From: JADLHS01 sp044225555
Lineage (GTDB): Bacteria > Verrucomicrobiota > Verrucomicrobiia > Limisphaerales > JADLHS01
DNA length: 64,000 bases
Reading direction: 5' to 3'
Assembly (NCBI GenBank): GCA_044225555.1
Contig: JBGAIM010000013.1
Span: 62,001 to 126,000 of the forward strand
Position 1 is the first letter of the stretch; every line of letters starts with the position of its first letter. A program made the translations under genes and the position numbers. Below the pieces are notes generated by a model, which saw nothing but the letters and a program-made list of their open reading frames with translations, did no database searches and had not been told where the DNA came from. This document shows, in pieces, positions 63,319 to 64,000 of this stretch.

Positions 63319-63549
63319 TTATTCGTTCAGTCCCCAATGACGGAAGGCCACGGGTTCTTCCATGATTTGGGCCAAAACATCGGTGATGACTCCGGCCCGG
63401 CGGTTCATCTCGGCTTCGAGCGCGAGCTCGTTGAGGGCCGGATGGTCCTCGTTGCTGGAGAGAAGCGTCGTCTCAGACGTGATAAGTGAAACCACAACCT
63501 GACTTTTTCCGCTCGCCGGTTTGGTGATCTGGTTCGGCAGGCAGCTCAT
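63319..63549 (-). CDS. Small conserved-looking protein, unknown
   Basis: A 76-residue soluble protein. AGGAGG lies 7 bases before the ATG, a perfect Shine-Dalgarno that stands out in this window, so the gene is likely real and well translated. The sequence is polar with a helical, acidic centre (NEDHPALNELALEAEMNRRAGVI) and no Cys pairs apart from one near the start. No family is recognised. It is divergent from the GNAT gene. Confidence 0.75.
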   Translation of the reverse strand: MSCLPNQITKPASGKSQVVVSLITSETTLLSSNEDHPALNELALEAEMNRRAGVITDVLAQIMEEPVAFRHWGLNE

Positions 63550-63675
63550 ATTGAAACCTCCTACGCCAATACCGGGCTGTGTCTCATCCTATTTTGTCAA
63601 AAACGAGTCCAAAATTGTCCCACGGCCCGTCGGGAGAGTTGACTTGGCGCCCGGTTCGTCGCCAGAGTTTTGGAA

Positions 63676-64000
63676 ATGCAATCAACCTTTTCCAGCGGGG
63701 GCGTCGGTCTTCGACGTTACCGGGCGGAGGACGTGGACGTTTTGTTTGAAGCGGCGCGCGAATCGGTGCGGGAGTTGTCTGCGTGGATGCCTTGGTGTTC
63801 GGAGAATTACTCCCGCGCCGATAGTGAGGCGTTTGTGAAGTCGCGCGGAGCCGAGTGGGACCGGGGGGAACACTACAGTTTTGTGATTTACGACACGGCC
63901 AAGGGCGGGTTTCTCGGGAGCGTGGGTTTGAACTTCATCAATCCGGTGCACAAGTTTGCCAATCTCGGTTACTGGGTGCGCACGACCTGGACCGGGCGCG
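63676..64000 (+). CDS. RimJ/RimL-like GNAT N-acetyltransferase, cut by window end
   Basis: The visible 108 codons run to the window edge without a stop. The start MQSTFSSGGVGLRRYRAEDVDVLFEA is followed by SVRELSAWMPWC, a beta-bulge region YSFVIYDTAKGGFLGSVGLNFI and KFANLGYWVR, in the pattern of RimJ/RimL or Ala/Ser acetyltransferases that use acetyl-CoA. The acetyl-CoA pyrophosphate loop would lie beyond the end. TTTTGGAAATG is upstream, with a weak GGA element. Confidence 0.85.
   Translation, partial: MQSTFSSGGVGLRRYRAEDVDVLFEAARESVRELSAWMPWCSENYSRADSEAFVKSRGAEWDRGEHYSFVIYDTAKGGFLGSVGLNFINPVHKFANLGYWVRTTWTGR

Noticed and set aside
1..64000. CRISPR arrays, tRNA or rRNA genes, insertion sequences or prophage
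   Set aside because: No regular spaced repeats, no cloverleaf or rRNA-like stretches, and no transposase or phage genes were seen on either strand by eye.

Overview
The window looks like chromosomal DNA of a Gram-negative member of the Verrucomicrobiota, probably the Pedosphaera/Limisphaera side of the phylum. This is inferred from a pseudopilin with the H-X9-DG C-terminal motif, a TMTC-like TPR membrane protein, immunoglobulin-like and PQQ-like secreted proteins, a stand-alone SecD-P1-like protein and LPS-type functions (KdsD, a GmhB-like phosphatase). No rRNA, tRNA, CRISPR array, prophage or recognisable insertion sequence was seen. Most of the window is ordinary chromosome with several accessory blocks.

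Layout. 0.1-4 kb: a tiny Cys-rich exported protein, recF, an HU gene with its promoter and terminator, trpS and the SecD-P1-like protein. 4-8 kb: a secreted esterase with a VOC gene and a decayed esterase C-terminus beside it, kdsD, then birA-coaX. 8.1-11.3 kb: the conserved rpmH-rnpA-yidD-yidC-jag operon; rpmH encodes only 45 residues. 11.5-15 kb: a chorismate-lyase-like gene overlapping a HemN/HemW-type radical SAM gene, then an S10 serine carboxypeptidase.

15-25.5 kb reads as an osmoadaptation island. One operon with two ATGA overlaps holds a K+/H+ antiporter, TrkH/KtrB, TrkA/KtrA and a family 4 glycosyltransferase. Next to it lie a GH13_18 phosphorylase (the glucosylglycerate/sucrose phosphorylase group), a HAD hydrolase coupled to a second GT4, and a GT81-like glucosyl-3-phosphoglycerate synthase. 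Together they suggest K+ accumulation combined with synthesis and recycling of glucosylglycerate-type solutes.

25.5-36.5 kb: secreted and envelope proteins (PQQ-like propeller, PstS-like lipoprotein, Ig-domain protein, TPR membrane protein, pseudopilin), a GmhB-like phosphatase and glmS. 36.5-39.9 kb: a complete ABC-2 exporter. 39.9-44.4 kb: a run of six uncharacterised membrane proteins, including two homologous copies that flank a Yip1-like protein. 44.3-46.3 kb: ispH and a winged-helix regulator/membrane-protein pair, with two nearly identical 18-bp palindromes just upstream of ispH and of the pair.

46.3-56.1 kb: an alcohol-dehydrogenase-like gene, a HEAT protein, ybaK and two large hairpin repeats. 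Then comes a small aromatic or pigment-type locus: a CrtISO-like oxidoreductase, a tyrosine-type ammonia-lyase, a flavin halogenase-like enzyme, an O-methyltransferase and a broken second halogenase, without a polyketide core. 56.2-64 kb: a P1B-4 metal ATPase, a secreted papain-like protease, a beta-helix gene frameshifted at a C5 tract, a membrane-anchored clan-A-like glycosidase, a small gene with a perfect Shine-Dalgarno, and a GNAT gene cut by the window end.
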